Assembly (NCBI RefSeq): GCF_002749615.1
Contig: NZ_CP024201.1
Span: 1,302,001 to 1,366,000, forward strand
Length of the DNA stretch: 64,000 bases
Origin: Caulobacter mirabilis
Lineage (GTDB): Bacteria; Pseudomonadota; Alphaproteobacteria; Caulobacterales; Caulobacteraceae
Direction: 5' to 3'
Below, one piece after another: positions 18,574 to 26,244 of the stretch. Below the pieces are notes generated by a model. It did not search any database. It saw only the letters and a program-made list of their open reading frames with translations, and was not told where the DNA came from. Position 1 is the first letter of the stretch. Each line of letters starts with the position of its first letter. A program made the translations under genes and the position numbers.

Positions 18574-19161
18574 ATGGCCTCCGACGCGCCGCCCCGACGC
18601 CGCAACGCGACCGCCACCCGCGAGGCCATCCTGAAGTCGGCGCGGGCCGCCTTCGCGCGCTCGGGCTACGACGGAACGGGGGTCCGGGAGATCGCCCAGG
18701 GCGCCGGCGTCACGGCGATGATGATCAACCGCTACTTCGGCTCCAAGGAGCAGCTGTTCGCGGAGGTGGTGGCCGACACTATGGCCGACCCGGTGATCCT
18801 GACCCGCGAGAACCTGGGCTCGGAAGACCTGGCGGCCAGCATGGCGCGGGCGCTGGTCGACCTGACCGCGCCGGACGCCGAACCGCTGGACGGCTTCCAG
18901 ATCATGTTCCACTCGGCCGCCAGCCGGCATGCGGCCGAGATCAGCCGCGACCAGATCGAGCAGCGCCACCAACGCGCGATGACGCAGGCGCTGTCGGGCG
19001 GCCTGGCTCCGGAGCGGGCGGCGCTGGCCCTGTCCCTGGTCGCCGGCGTCCAGGTCATGCGCCAGATGATCGGCCTGAAGGCCCTGACCGAGGCGGACCC
19101 GGAGGCGCTGGAAGCGCTGCTGACGCCGCTGTTCCGGGCGTTGATCGAGGGAGAGGGCTAA
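18574..19161 (+). CDS. TetR/AcrR family transcriptional regulator
   Basis: A 195-residue repressor. The N-terminal helix-turn-helix reads ATREAILKSARAAFARSGYD, then GVREIAQGAGVTAMMINRYFGSKEQLFAEVV (given in part: IAQGAGVTAMMINRYFGS). The C-terminal ligand domain is of the usual length. The ATG at 18574 lies 13 bases after the TATAAT box. This leaves almost no leader, so the mRNA may be leaderless or use a slightly later start. It probably controls the divergent reductase and itself. Confidence 0.88.
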   Translation: MASDAPPRRRNATATREAILKSARAAFARSGYDGTGVREIAQGAGVTAMMINRYFGSKEQLFAEVVADTMADPVILTRENLGSEDLAASMARALVDLTAPDAEPLDGFQIMFHSAASRHAAEISRDQIEQRHQRAMTQALSGGLAPERAALALSLVAGVQVMRQMIGLKALTEADPEALEALLTPLFRALIEGEG

Positions 19162-19188
19162 GGGGAGGGCGGGCGCCCATTCCCCCCA

Positions 19189-19224
19189 TCGTCATCCTCG
19201 CGACGAGCGCGAGGATGACGATGG
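19189..19224. repeat. Short palindrome related to family E
   Basis: The segment atcgtcatcctcgcgacgag...gaggatgacgat is a near-perfect inverted repeat of about 32 bases directly before a REP-like pair. It could form a terminator-like hairpin after the TetR gene, but no T-run follows. Confidence 0.6.
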
Positions 19225-19299
19225 GGGGACATGCTCCGAAGGTGCGTGTCCCCTTCGATGGCCGGAACGGGGACACGCACCCTTCGGGAGCATGTCCCC
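19225..19299. repeat. REP-like hairpin pair (family A), copy 3
   Basis: GGGGACATGCTCC-gaa-GGTGCGTGTCCCC, a short spacer, then GGGGACACGCACCC-ttc-GGGAGCATGTCCCC. This copy lacks the inner CGC of the others but keeps the paired arms, so the stems appear to be maintained by compensatory change. Confidence 0.85.
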
Positions 19300-19315
19300 G
19301 GACTGACCAAATGCC

Positions 19316-19424
19316 GGTCATCCCGGCGAAAGCCGGGACCCAGCTCATGATCTCGGCCAGGCAAACTGGCCCGAAGCCCGGCTCCTGGGTCCCGGCTCTT
19401 CGCTGCGCTCCGGCCGGGATGACC
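19316..19424. repeat. Palindromic repeat, family D (cccggcgaa-gccggg)
   Basis: Begins ggtcatcccggcgaaagccg and ends cggccgggatgacc, so the outer ends pair as inverted repeats. The middle contains cgggacccagct and its partner ctcctgggtcccgg. Other copies are at 27271-27370 and 54413-54508. It lies between the TetR and minE genes. Confidence 0.75.
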
Positions 19425-19431
19425 CCCTGTG

Positions 19432-19695
19432 CTACCGCCCCGCCAAAGCCGTGTCCGGCATCTCGATGTCGATCTCCAGCGTCGAGACCTGGTCGCCGCG
19501 GTCGAGCTTCACCACCACCCGGTCCTGGTCGATCGGGATGTGTTTGGCGATCACGGCGAGGATCTCCTTGTGCAGGACGGCGGCCAGGTCGGCGCCGCCG
19601 TCCGGGGCCCGTTCGTGGGCCAGCAGGACCTGCAACCGCTCCCGGGCGACGGGGGCCGAGCGGCGGTTGCGCTGGAAGAAGCTGAGGAAGCTCAT
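19432..19695 (-). CDS. minE: Cell division topological specificity factor MinE
   Basis: Stimulates the MinD ATPase and displaces MinC, which drives pole-to-pole oscillation and places the division site at midcell. The 87 residues have the N-terminal membrane-targeting start ([10 protein letters not shown]), the anti-MinCD helix region [11 protein letters not shown], and the beta-domain [20 protein letters not shown]. It overlaps the minD stop by 4 bases and is the last gene of the minCDE operon. Confidence 0.95.
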   Translation of the reverse strand: MSFLSFFQRNRRSAPVARERLQVLLAHERAPDGGADLAAVLHKEILAVIAKHIPIDQDRVVVKLDRGDQVSTLEIDIEMPDTALAGR

Positions 19696-20513
19696 GCCAC
19701 GGCCTTCCTGCCGAACAGCCGGCTCATGAACCCCTTCTTCTCGGCCTGGGGCGTCTTGACCGCGATGGTCTCGCCCAGCAGCCGGCGGGCCGCCTCGTCA
19801 TAGGCCTTGGCCGCCGGCGAGACCGGGTTCAGCACCGTCACCGGGCAGCCCATGTTCGAGGCGGTCAGCACGTCGGGGCTCTCGACCACGATGCCCAGCA
19901 GCGGGATGGCCAGGATCTCCAGAACGTCCTCGACGGTCATCATCTCGCCCCGTGCCGCCCGGGCCGGGTCATAGCGGGTGAGCAGCAGCAGCTTGTCCAT
20001 CTGGCCGCCGGTCTCGGCGGTGACGGTCTTGGAGTCGAGCATGCCGATGATCCGGTCGCTGTCGCGCACCGACGAGACCTCCGGATTGGTCACCACCACG
20101 GCCGTGTCGGCGAAGCGCATGGCCAGGGTCGCGCCCTTCTCGATGCCGGCGGGGCTGTCGCAGATGATCCAGTCGAAGGTCTGGCGCAGCTCCTCGATCA
20201 CCCGGCCGACGCCCTCCTCGGTCAGGGCGTCCTTGTCCCGAGTCTGGGAGGCGGGCAGCAGCGACAGGGTCTCGACCCGCTTGTCGCGGATCAGGGCCTG
20301 GGCCAGCTTGGCGTCGCCCTGGACCACGTTGACGAGGTCGAACACCACCCGGCGCTCGGCGCCCATCACCAGGTCCAGGTTGCGCAGGCCGACGTCGAAG
20401 TCGACCACCACCACCTTCTGCCCGGCCTGGGCCAGGGCGGCGCCCAGCGAGGCCGAGGAGGTGGTCTTGCCCACGCCCCCCTTGCCCGACGTGACCACGA
20501 CGACCTTGGACAT
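19692..20513 (-). CDS. minD: Septum site-determining ATPase MinD
   Basis: A 273-residue deviant Walker ATPase. [10 protein letters not shown] (9-18) holds both P-loop lysines (K11, K16). [14 protein letters not shown] is the switch region, and the C-terminus ends in the amphipathic membrane-targeting helix [10 protein letters not shown]. It recruits MinC to the membrane and oscillates with MinE. It lies 43 bases downstream of minC and overlaps minE. Confidence 0.97.
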   Translation of the reverse strand: MSKVVVVTSGKGGVGKTTSSASLGAALAQAGQKVVVVDFDVGLRNLDLVMGAERRVVFDLVNVVQGDAKLAQALIRDKRVETLSLLPASQTRDKDALTEEGVGRVIEELRQTFDWIICDSPAGIEKGATLAMRFADTAVVVTNPEVSSVRDSDRIIGMLDSKTVTAETGGQMDKLLLLTRYDPARAARGEMMTVEDVLEILAIPLLGIVVESPDVLTASNMGCPVTVLNPVSPAAKAYDEAARRLLGETIAVKTPQAEKKGFMSRLFGRKAVA

Positions 20514-20556
20514 AATCGATACCCTTCCTTCCCCTCTAAGCGGGCGAAACTGAAAA

Positions 20557-21279
20557 TCAGGCGAGCGCGGTCAGGCGCAGGGCCCCGCGGTCGCAACGCA
20601 CCTCGACGGCCTGGCCCTGCAGGCCCGGCCCCCAGTGCTCGGCGGTGCGGAACAGCTGGTCGACGCCGAGCAGCTCGGCTTCCAGCTTGCGGCAGAAGAT
20701 CCGCGAGCCCTTGTGGCGCAGGCCGGCGATGGCCCGGCCGCGCAGCGGGCCGTAGACGTGGATCGAGCCGCCGGCGATGACCTCGGCCCCCGAGGCGACG
20801 GCGCCGATGACGATGACGTCGCCTTCCTCGTGGACGATGGCCTGGCCGGAGCGGACCGGCCGGTCGATCAGCAGCGACGAGGGCGGCGGCGGCGTCTCCG
20901 GCGGCGCGGGCTCGGCGGCGGCCGACGGAGTCAGGTCGAGTTCGCGGGCGACATGCCGGCCGGTCAGGTTGGTCGGCAGCTCCTCCCAGCGGGCGCCGGC
21001 CAGATGCGAGGGGCGCACGCCGTCGACGCCGATCAGCTTCAGCCCGCGTGCGGCCAGACCTTCGAGCACGACCGGGATGGCGTCCTGGCCCAGGACGGTC
21101 AGCACCAGCGACAGGTCGACGACGATCGGCCGGTCGGCGAAGAACAGCGGCGAGGCGCGGCGGTGCTGGTCGAGCACGGCGAACCACGCGTCGAACGGCG
21201 CCTCCGGCGTCAGGATCAACGCCATCAGGCTGCGGCCGCGGATGCGAAGGGTCTGGAGGGCGGCGGCCTCGGGACTCAC
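20557..21279 (-). CDS. minC: Septum site-determining protein MinC
   Basis: Inhibitor of FtsZ assembly, delivered by MinD. The 240 residues have an N-terminal domain with LRIRGRSLMALILTPEAP, a Pro-rich linker at about 128-140, and a C-terminal beta-helix (VRSGQAIVHEEGDVIVIGAV, GGSIHVYGPLRGRAIAG) with the MinD-binding RGRA segment. The GTG at 21279 is preferred over an internal ATG because the LRIRGRSL strand belongs to the family. No strong ribosome-binding site is visible before it. First gene of minCDE. Confidence 0.93.
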   Translation of the reverse strand: MSPEAAALQTLRIRGRSLMALILTPEAPFDAWFAVLDQHRRASPLFFADRPIVVDLSLVLTVLGQDAIPVVLEGLAARGLKLIGVDGVRPSHLAGARWEELPTNLTGRHVARELDLTPSAAAEPAPPETPPPPSSLLIDRPVRSGQAIVHEEGDVIVIGAVASGAEVIAGGSIHVYGPLRGRAIAGLRHKGSRIFCRKLEAELLGVDQLFRTAEHWGPGLQGQAVEVRCDRGALRLTALA

Positions 21280-21489
21280 GTCGCGGGTCCGGCGCAGGCG
21301 CGTCGGACGACAGGCATGGATGATGATGTGGCTGAACCGGCCATGACGTCTTCCCTCCAGAAGCCGCCCCCGCGCCCTGGTCCGAGATTCGTGCGGCAAT
21401 CTTGCGGCGACCCGGACGATCTTCGCCGCATTTCCGGCGCCGTGAGGATCGCGGAGGTGGAGGAGGGGCGAGGGCATGACAGAGGAATG
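21280..21489. other. Upstream region of minC
   Basis: About 210 bases between the minC start and the next repeat. It should hold the minCDE promoter. I see no palindrome, RNA or convincing gene in it; open frames that cross it are GC-rich shadows. Confidence 0.4.
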
Positions 21490-21568
21490 GGGGACATGCT
21501 CCCGCAGGGTGCGTGTCCCCGTACTCCGCTCATCAGGGGACACGCACGGCTACGCCGAGCATGTCCCC
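21490..21568. repeat. REP-like hairpin pair (family A), copy 4
   Basis: GGGGACATGCTCCC-gca-GGGTGCGTGTCCCC, a 19-base spacer, then GGGGACACGCACGGC-tac-GCCGAGCATGTCCCC. In the right half the inner stem has changed to GGC/GCC from CGC/GCG of other copies, with pairing kept. Confidence 0.85.
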
Positions 21569-21574
21569 AAGGCG

Positions 21575-22282
21575 TCAGTGCTCGTGCGGCCTCGGCGCCA
21601 CTGCGAACGCCAGGGTCGGCGCCGGCTCGGCCTGGGCGGCGCGCAGCTCGCGGCGGGCCTGGATCATGATCAGCCAGGCCGAACGCAGGAACACGCCGGC
21701 CAGCAGGAAGCCGGCGATCAGGTCGGGCCAGCGCGAGCCCGTCACCGTCACCGCCACGCCCACGCCGGCCACGGCCAGACACTGGATCAGGTCGTTGCGG
21801 GTGCAGAGCCAGACCGACCGCACGTTGGCGTCGCCCTCGCGGTAGCGGATCAGCAGCAGGGCCGCGAGCAGATTGGCCGCCGCGCCGAACAGGCCCAGGC
21901 CCGAGATGGCGAAGCCTTCCGGCTGAGCGCCGCTGAGCGCTCGCCAGATCGCGAAGCCGAGGATGCCGGCGGCCATCACCGCCAGGCTGGCGCTCTTGAT
22001 CATCGCCGCGCCCGACCGCACCTGCACGCTCTTGCCGATGGCCCAGAGGCTGAGGGCGTAGGTCGCCGCGTCGGCGAGGAAGTCCAGAGTGTTGGCCGCC
22101 AGCGAGGCGGAGTTGGCCATCCACGCTCCGACCGCCACCACGACGAAGCCGACCAGGTTGATGGCGATCACCGCCGTCAGGATCCGGCGATAGGTTGGCG
22201 AGGCGCCGTCGAAGACGACGTCGTGGCCGCAGCAGCCGCCGGCTGAGGCGGAGGATTTGTCGGTGGAGCAGGAGCTGGACAT
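21575..22282 (-). CDS. Cation diffusion facilitator family metal transporter
   Basis: Inner-membrane metal efflux protein of the CDF family. The N-terminus is a Cys/His-rich tail (SSSCSTDK, GGCCGHD) likely to bind soft metals. It is followed by six helices with NSASLAANTLDFLADAATY carrying the Asp residues of the transport site, and by CTRNDLIQCLAVAGVGVAV. The ATG at 22282 is used because the ATG at 22297 lies inside the MerR operator. Divergent from a MerR regulator, so it is probably induced by its own substrate metal (zinc, cadmium, cobalt or lead). Confidence 0.87.
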   Translation of the reverse strand: MSSSCSTDKSSASAGGCCGHDVVFDGASPTYRRILTAVIAINLVGFVVVAVGAWMANSASLAANTLDFLADAATYALSLWAIGKSVQVRSGAAMIKSASLAVMAAGILGFAIWRALSGAQPEGFAISGLGLFGAAANLLAALLLIRYREGDANVRSVWLCTRNDLIQCLAVAGVGVAVTVTGSRWPDLIAGFLLAGVFLRSAWLIMIQARRELRAAQAEPAPTLAFAVAPRPHEH

Positions 22283-22295
22283 GACGCCGTTGTGC

Positions 22296-22316
22296 ATCCT
22301 CTAGTCGCTAGAGGAT
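22296..22316. promoter_or_regulatory. MerR-type operator, 21-bp perfect palindrome
   Basis: The arms ATCCTCTAG and CTAGAGGAT are separated by TCG. On the minus strand a TTGATC (-35 like, 22319-22314) precedes it, and about 19 bp further is CACAAC at 22294-22289 as a weak -10. This is the long-spacer promoter that MerR proteins distort to activate. It would place the transcript start at or next to the transporter ATG. Confidence 0.75.
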
Positions 22317-22352
22317 CAAGCCCCTATCTGATCGACGACGAGGAGAAACGGC

Positions 22353-22775
22353 ATGCGCGCGATCAGCATCGGAAAACTGGCCCAGGCGGCCGATGTGAAG
22401 GTCCCCACGATCCGCTTCTATGAGCAGATCGGCCTGCTGCCCGAGCCGGACCGCACCGACAGCGACCGCCGCATCTACGGCCAGGCGACGGTGGGGCGGC
22501 TGTCCTTCATCAAGCACGCCCGCGAGCTGGGCTTTCCGATCGACGCCATCCGCACCCTGCTGGACCTGGCCGACCATCCCGAGGAGCCCTGCAAGGACGC
22601 CAACGCCCTGGCCCAGGAGCAGCTCGCCGCCGTCGAGGAGAAGATCGGCCAGCTCGAAGCGCTGCGCACGGAGCTGAAGCGGATGGTCGACGCCGGCTGC
22701 AGCGGCGGCACGGCGGGCGAGTGCCGGGTCATCGAGGCGCTGGCCGACCGCGCCTGCTGCCCGACGCACGGCTGA
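22353..22775 (+). CDS. MerR family metal-responsive transcriptional regulator
   Basis: A 140-residue regulator. The N-terminal winged helix is SIGKLAQAADVKVPTIRFYE, then QIGLLPEPDRTDSDRRIYG. A dimerisation helix follows. The C-terminal metal loop has cysteines in EEPCKDANAL, AGCSGGTAGECRV and RACCPTHG. The spacing resembles the ZntR/CadR/PbrR group rather than CueR. It should activate the divergent CDF exporter through the palindrome between the genes. Confidence 0.9.
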   Translation: MRAISIGKLAQAADVKVPTIRFYEQIGLLPEPDRTDSDRRIYGQATVGRLSFIKHARELGFPIDAIRTLLDLADHPEEPCKDANALAQEQLAAVEEKIGQLEALRTELKRMVDAGCSGGTAGECRVIEALADRACCPTHG

Positions 22776-22787
22776 GGCGGGAACGAT

Positions 22788-23612
22788 TCAGTCGGCGATG
22801 CGCACCCAGAGGGCGGTGGCGTCGTCGCTTATCTTGAAGCGTGGATAACGGGCGCAGGTCGAGTCCGCCTGCTCGATCGCCCGCAGCTCCTCGCCCAGCA
22901 CGGGCAGCCCCTTGGTCACGACGGCCTCGAACAGCCCCGCGGCGTCGTAGGCCGCGTAGGCGTCGGCCAGCGCCGTGAAACCGTCGGTCATCAGCAGCAG
23001 CATGTCGCCGGCTCGGACCGGCGTCCGGGCGTAGGCGGTTGCGATCGCCGAGGTCTCCGGGTCGGGGCTGAGCACGGAACGAAGCGCCCTGGACCGGTGG
23101 GCGCGCCGATCTTCGAGGATGGCCTGGCTGCTGAGGGCGCCGGAGTCCGGAAGCGGGCCGAACGATGCGGCGGCCGAGCTTTCGGACGCGCGGTCAGGCG
23201 TCGGGCTCAGCCACCGTACGCCGTCTCCGGACCGGTGCAGGACCGCGCAATCGGCCGCCCAGGCGATCTCCACCTGGCCATCGACGGGCTGGACGGCGGC
23301 GAAGGCGGCCGTCGGCAGCTCCCACCGGCCGGTGATCTCTCGCCGCCGCGCCGCGCGGAACCTCTGCGCCACCGCCTCGAACATCTGTCCGCAGGTTTCC
23401 CGCAGATCTCCCGCCTCGGCGGCCGCGAACCCGGCGTCGGCGGCCGAGGCGATCCAGGCCGCGCCGCCCTGCCGACCCAGCAGTCCGGGCGCGCCCAGGT
23501 CGGTCGCCCCGTCGATCACCCAGGCGCTCCTGCCGTTGGTTCCGGCGCGGTCGTCGTTGGGCCGCTTCAGGTCGCCGTTCAGGCTGACCGACTGCATCAG
23601 GTCCAGGCGCAT
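22788..23612 (-). CDS. PP2C-like protein serine/threonine phosphatase
   Basis: A 274-residue cytosolic protein of the metal-dependent phosphatase family. It has an early NDDRAG motif, WVIDGATDLG (the PP2C D-G metal motif), MLLLMTDGFTALAD (second Asp-Gly motif) and the terminal KISDDATALWVRI, all in the usual order. No partner kinase is nearby. I chose the ATG at 23612, where homology begins. Its 5' side is 29 bases from the sfsA stop, so it may be in the same transcription unit. Confidence 0.8.
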   Translation of the reverse strand: MRLDLMQSVSLNGDLKRPNDDRAGTNGRSAWVIDGATDLGAPGLLGRQGGAAWIASAADAGFAAAEAGDLRETCGQMFEAVAQRFRAARRREITGRWELPTAAFAAVQPVDGQVEIAWAADCAVLHRSGDGVRWLSPTPDRASESSAAASFGPLPDSGALSSQAILEDRRAHRSRALRSVLSPDPETSAIATAYARTPVRAGDMLLLMTDGFTALADAYAAYDAAGLFEAVVTKGLPVLGEELRAIEQADSTCARYPRFKISDDATALWVRIAD

Positions 23613-23640
23613 GCCGACTCCGTCGTACCGTGTTGCGGGC

Positions 23641-24402
23641 TCAGCGGGCTTCCGAAGCCCTGAGGAAGCGAATCCGACGGCCGATGACGATGTCGGACGT
23701 CGACATCTCACAACCATAGACCAGGACCTCGACCCCGGCGTCGGCCGCCCGTTCCAGCCCGGCGGCGAAGGCCGGGTCCAGGTCGGCGCAGGCGCTGAAA
23801 CGGTCGCAGTCGGTCCGCTGGACCACGAACAGCGCCACCGCCCGGTCGCCGGCCGCGACCATGGCCTCCAGCTCGCGCAGGTGTTTCGTCGACCTCGCCG
23901 CCACGCAGTCGGGGAACTCCGCCAGCGGCGGGGTGCGCGACAGGTGGCAGTTCTTGATCTCCAGCCAGCAGCGCTCGCCGGTCCCCTTCTCCAGCAGGAA
24001 GTCGACGCGGCTGGCCTCGCCGTACTTCACCTCGCGCCGATGCACGTCGTAGCCGGTCAGCTCGGGGATGGCGTCGGCGGCCAGCGCCTCGGCGACCAGC
24101 TTGTTCGGCAGCATGGTGTTGATCCCGACAAGGCCGACCGTCCCGGCGGCGTCCGGCGGCGTCTCCACCATCTCCAGCGTATGGGCCAGCTTGCGCTTGG
24201 GATCGTCCGACTTCGACAGCCAGACGCCCAGGCCGGGCATGTTGACCCCCAGCATGGCGCCGGGGTTGGGGCAGTGGGCGGTGATCGCCGCGCCATCGTC
24301 CAGGACCACGTCGGCGAAGAAGCGTTTGTAGCGGCTGACCAGTCGGCCATGAACGAGCGAGGAAGGGAACAGCATGCGGTCGGGCTCAGGCTTCGTCGTC
24401 AT
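23641..24402 (-). CDS. sfsA: DNA/RNA nuclease SfsA
   Basis: Sugar-fermentation-stimulation family protein with an OB-like N-terminal domain and a restriction-endonuclease-like nuclease core. It has [51 protein letters not shown] (D-ExK catalytic core; given in part: SRVDFLL and CWLEIKN), and [16 protein letters not shown]. The length of 253 residues is a little above the usual 230-240. The start overlaps the end of a 65-codon gene by 17 bases. Confidence 0.92.
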   Translation of the reverse strand: MTTKPEPDRMLFPSSLVHGRLVSRYKRFFADVVLDDGAAITAHCPNPGAMLGVNMPGLGVWLSKSDDPKRKLAHTLEMVETPPDAAGTVGLVGINTMLPNKLVAEALAADAIPELTGYDVHRREVKYGEASRVDFLLEKGTGERCWLEIKNCHLSRTPPLAEFPDCVAARSTKHLRELEAMVAAGDRAVALFVVQRTDCDRFSACADLDPAFAAGLERAADAGVEVLVYGCEMSTSDIVIGRRIRFLRASEAR

Positions 24403-24583
24403 GCATCAGGGCGTCGAGATCCTGGGGAGAAAGGCGTTTCAGGGAGGCTTCCATATCGCGATCGTAGACGCGGTCGTTCGGCTCGCCTCGCTTCTGTTTG
24501 CGGCGGCCATACTTCCTGATGAAGTCCGCGACCTGCGCGACGGCGCGGCTTCGTCTTTCTTCGCTGCTGGGCTTTCTCGGCAT
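24386..24583 (-). CDS. Small conserved-looking basic protein upstream of sfsA
   Basis: A 65-residue charged protein, [20 protein letters not shown] and then [16 protein letters not shown], ending [19 protein letters not shown]. Its 3' end overlaps the sfsA start by 17 bases, so the two are probably translationally coupled. The longer frame upstream covers the promoter region of the divergent cinA-like gene and was rejected. The function is unknown; a basic helix followed by an acidic tail suggests nucleic-acid or protein binding. Confidence 0.6.
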   Translation of the reverse strand: MPRKPSSEERRSRAVAQVADFIRKYGRRKQKRGEPNDRVYDRDMEASLKRLSPQDLDALMHDDEA

Positions 24584-24683
24584 CGCCGCCTGCATAGCAC
24601 GCCGCGCCGCCTGCCAGTTGCGAGAAGTCGGCGCGGCCTCTAATCCGGAAAGGGACAGGCAGATACAGGGAAGGACAGGACCG

Positions 24684-25445
24684 ATGGCGAGCCAGCAGCG
24701 CGTGACGGCGGCGGTCCTGATCATCGGGGACGAGATCCTCTCCGGCCGCACCCAGGACACCAATCTCAACGCCATCGCCCGCTATCTGGGGACCCACGGG
24801 GTCGAGGTGGCCGAGGCGCGGGTGGTCGGCGACGACGAGGACGAGATCGTCGCCGCTGTGAACCATCTGCGCGACCGCTACGACTATCTGGTCACCACCG
24901 GCGGCATCGGTCCGACCCACGACGACATCACCGCCGACTGCGTGGCCAAGGCCTTCGGCGTGGCGCTGCACGAACATCCCGAGATCATCGCCATGATGGA
25001 GGCGCGCTGGGGCTATGAGCTCAACGCCGCCCGCCGCCGCATGGCGCGGGTGCCGGAGGGCGGGACCCTGGTGAAGAACCCGGTGCAGGGGCCGCCCGGC
25101 TTTCAGATCGGCAACGTCTTCGTACTGGCCGGCGTGCCCTCGATCATGCGCGGCATGCTGGAGGACGTCGGCCACCGGCTGAAGGGCGGGGCCGTGGTGA
25201 TCTCGCGCACCCTGCGGGTCGACGGCTCGGGGGAGGGCGTGATCGCCGCCCCGCTGGAGGGCGTGGCCAAGGCTCATCCGGACCTGTCGCTGGGCAGCTA
25301 TCCCTTCTTCTCGAACGAGGGCTACGGCTCCAACCTGGTGGTTCGCGGTCGCGACGCCGACGAGGTGGCCCGCGCCCTGGACGAGCTGGAAACCGCGCTC
25401 GCCGGCGCCGGGGTGGCCCGTATGGAGCGGCTTGACATCAGCTGA
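24684..25445 (+). CDS. CinA/MoaB-type molybdopterin-binding domain protein
   Basis: A 253-residue cytosolic protein with the MoaB/MogA-like fold: LIIGDEILSGRTQDTN at the start, then YLVTTGGIGPTHDDITADCV with the GGxGPTxDD signature, and PGFQIGNVFVLAGVPSIM. It matches the N-terminal domain of CinA (competence/damage-inducible protein, ADP-ribose pyrophosphatase-like); the NMN-deamidase domain is absent, so this is the short form. The ATG at 24684 was chosen by homology. Confidence 0.85.
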   Translation: MASQQRVTAAVLIIGDEILSGRTQDTNLNAIARYLGTHGVEVAEARVVGDDEDEIVAAVNHLRDRYDYLVTTGGIGPTHDDITADCVAKAFGVALHEHPEIIAMMEARWGYELNAARRRMARVPEGGTLVKNPVQGPPGFQIGNVFVLAGVPSIMRGMLEDVGHRLKGGAVVISRTLRVDGSGEGVIAAPLEGVAKAHPDLSLGSYPFFSNEGYGSNLVVRGRDADEVARALDELETALAGAGVARMERLDIS

Positions 25446-25497
25446 TCGAACGGATCACCTCACGCAAGGTGGGGTTGTTTAGAATTCATAGGGTGTC

Positions 25498-25791
25498 ATG
25501 CGCATCATGTCTGTCGCGGCGGTCGCCGCGCTCATGCTGGTCGGGGCGGGGCCGGCCTTTTCCAATGAACCGACGGCGTCGTCGGACGTGAAACCCGCCA
25601 AGGCGGGCAAGCCGACCAAGGAAGACGATCCCAATCGGGTCGTGTGCACGCGCGAACATGTCGTCGGCACCAACCGTCCGCAGAAGGTCTGCATGACCGT
25701 GGCGGATCGGCAGCGTCTGAAGGACTCGGCAGATCGGGCGCTGAACGCCGTGAACCAGCGTCCCGCGCCGATAGAAGCCGGCGGGCGCTGA
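25498..25791 (+). CDS. Small hypothetical exported protein
   Basis: A 97-residue protein with a signal peptide (IMSVAAVAALMLVGAGPAFS) and a short mature part containing two cysteines in NRVVCTREHVVGTNRPQKVC, then MTVADRQRLKDSADRALN. The two cysteines may form a disulfide. Such small C-x(14-15)-C exported proteins occur in several copies in related genomes as far as I recall; the function is unknown. It lies 66 bases upstream of the tRNA gene. Confidence 0.65.
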   Translation: MRIMSVAAVAALMLVGAGPAFSNEPTASSDVKPAKAGKPTKEDDPNRVVCTREHVVGTNRPQKVCMTVADRQRLKDSADRALNAVNQRPAPIEAGGR

Positions 25792-25857
25792 GGCCTCGCT
25801 CTCGCGAACGGACCATGGCGGCCTGGCGCCGACTTCGCTAAGTTCGGAGTCGGCCGC

Positions 25858-26176
25858 GCGGGCGTGGCGAAACTGGTAGACGCAACGGACTTGAACTGAA
25901 GCTTGAGTGCGCCAGGGGAAACCCCGGACGTAGAACCGCTCAAAGTCGGGGAACCCTGTCGAATGGCGATCCCGAGCCAAGCTCCGTGGCCCAAGAGGCC
26001 ATCGGGGAAGGTGTAGAGACTAGACGGGCGGCGCCTAAGGCCGATGGGCTAGGGCGAAGGGATAGTCCAGACCACGAACCTCGATGCGCCGCGTCGAGGG
26101 CGGCGAAAGTCGAAGTGGTACGAAAATCCGTAGGGCCGTGAGGCTCGTGTCGGTTCGATTCCGACCGCCCGCACCA
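25858..26176 (+). tRNA. tRNA-Leu(UAA), interrupted by a group I intron
   Basis: 5' exon 25858-25892 and 3' exon 26123-26176. The acceptor stem GCGGGCG (25858-25864) pairs with CGCCCGC (26166-26172), followed by discriminator A and an encoded CCA (26174-26176). The D-arm is GCG/CGC with GG in the loop. The anticodon stem ACGGA (25885-25889) pairs with TCCGT (26127-26131). After splicing the loop is CTTAAAA, giving anticodon UAA. A long variable arm of about 17 bases, as in class II Leu tRNAs, precedes the T-arm GTCGG-TTCGATT-CCGAC (26149-26165). Unspliced, the gene would not be recognised as a normal tRNA. Confidence 0.95.
25893..26122 (+). ncRNA. Group I self-splicing intron inside the tRNA-Leu(UAA) anticodon loop
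   Basis: A 230-nt intron between anticodon bases 34 and 35. The 5' exon ends in U (25892), paired as U.G with G25905 in P1: exon ACUU (25889-25892) against guide GAGU (25905-25908). The intron ends in the terminal G at 26122. The conserved core is visible: Q-like GATCCCGAGCCAAGC (25968-25982), R-like AGAGACTAGA with the guanosine site (26015-26024), and S-like AAGGGATAGTCC (26057-26068), with P7 formed by AGACTA and TAGTCC. There is no room for a homing endonuclease. Size and insertion site match the IC3-type tRNA-Leu(UAA) introns known from cyanobacteria and plastids. Confidence 0.92.
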
Positions 26177-26196
26177 TCTATCGAATATCCAGGAAA

Positions 26197-26234
26197 GGAG
26201 CCGCCGCGAGCGATCGCGGCGGCTCCTCTCGTCT
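26197..26234 (+). terminator. Terminator-like hairpin after the tRNA gene
   Basis: A perfect 13-bp stem (GGAGCCGCCGCGA, 26197-26209, with TCGCGGCGGCTCC, 26214-26226) and a GCGA tetraloop, followed by TCTCGTCT. It lies 20 bases after the CCA and also 18 bases downstream of the convergent porin gene, so it may serve both directions. Confidence 0.75.
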
Positions 26235-26244
26235 CGGCCGCGCC

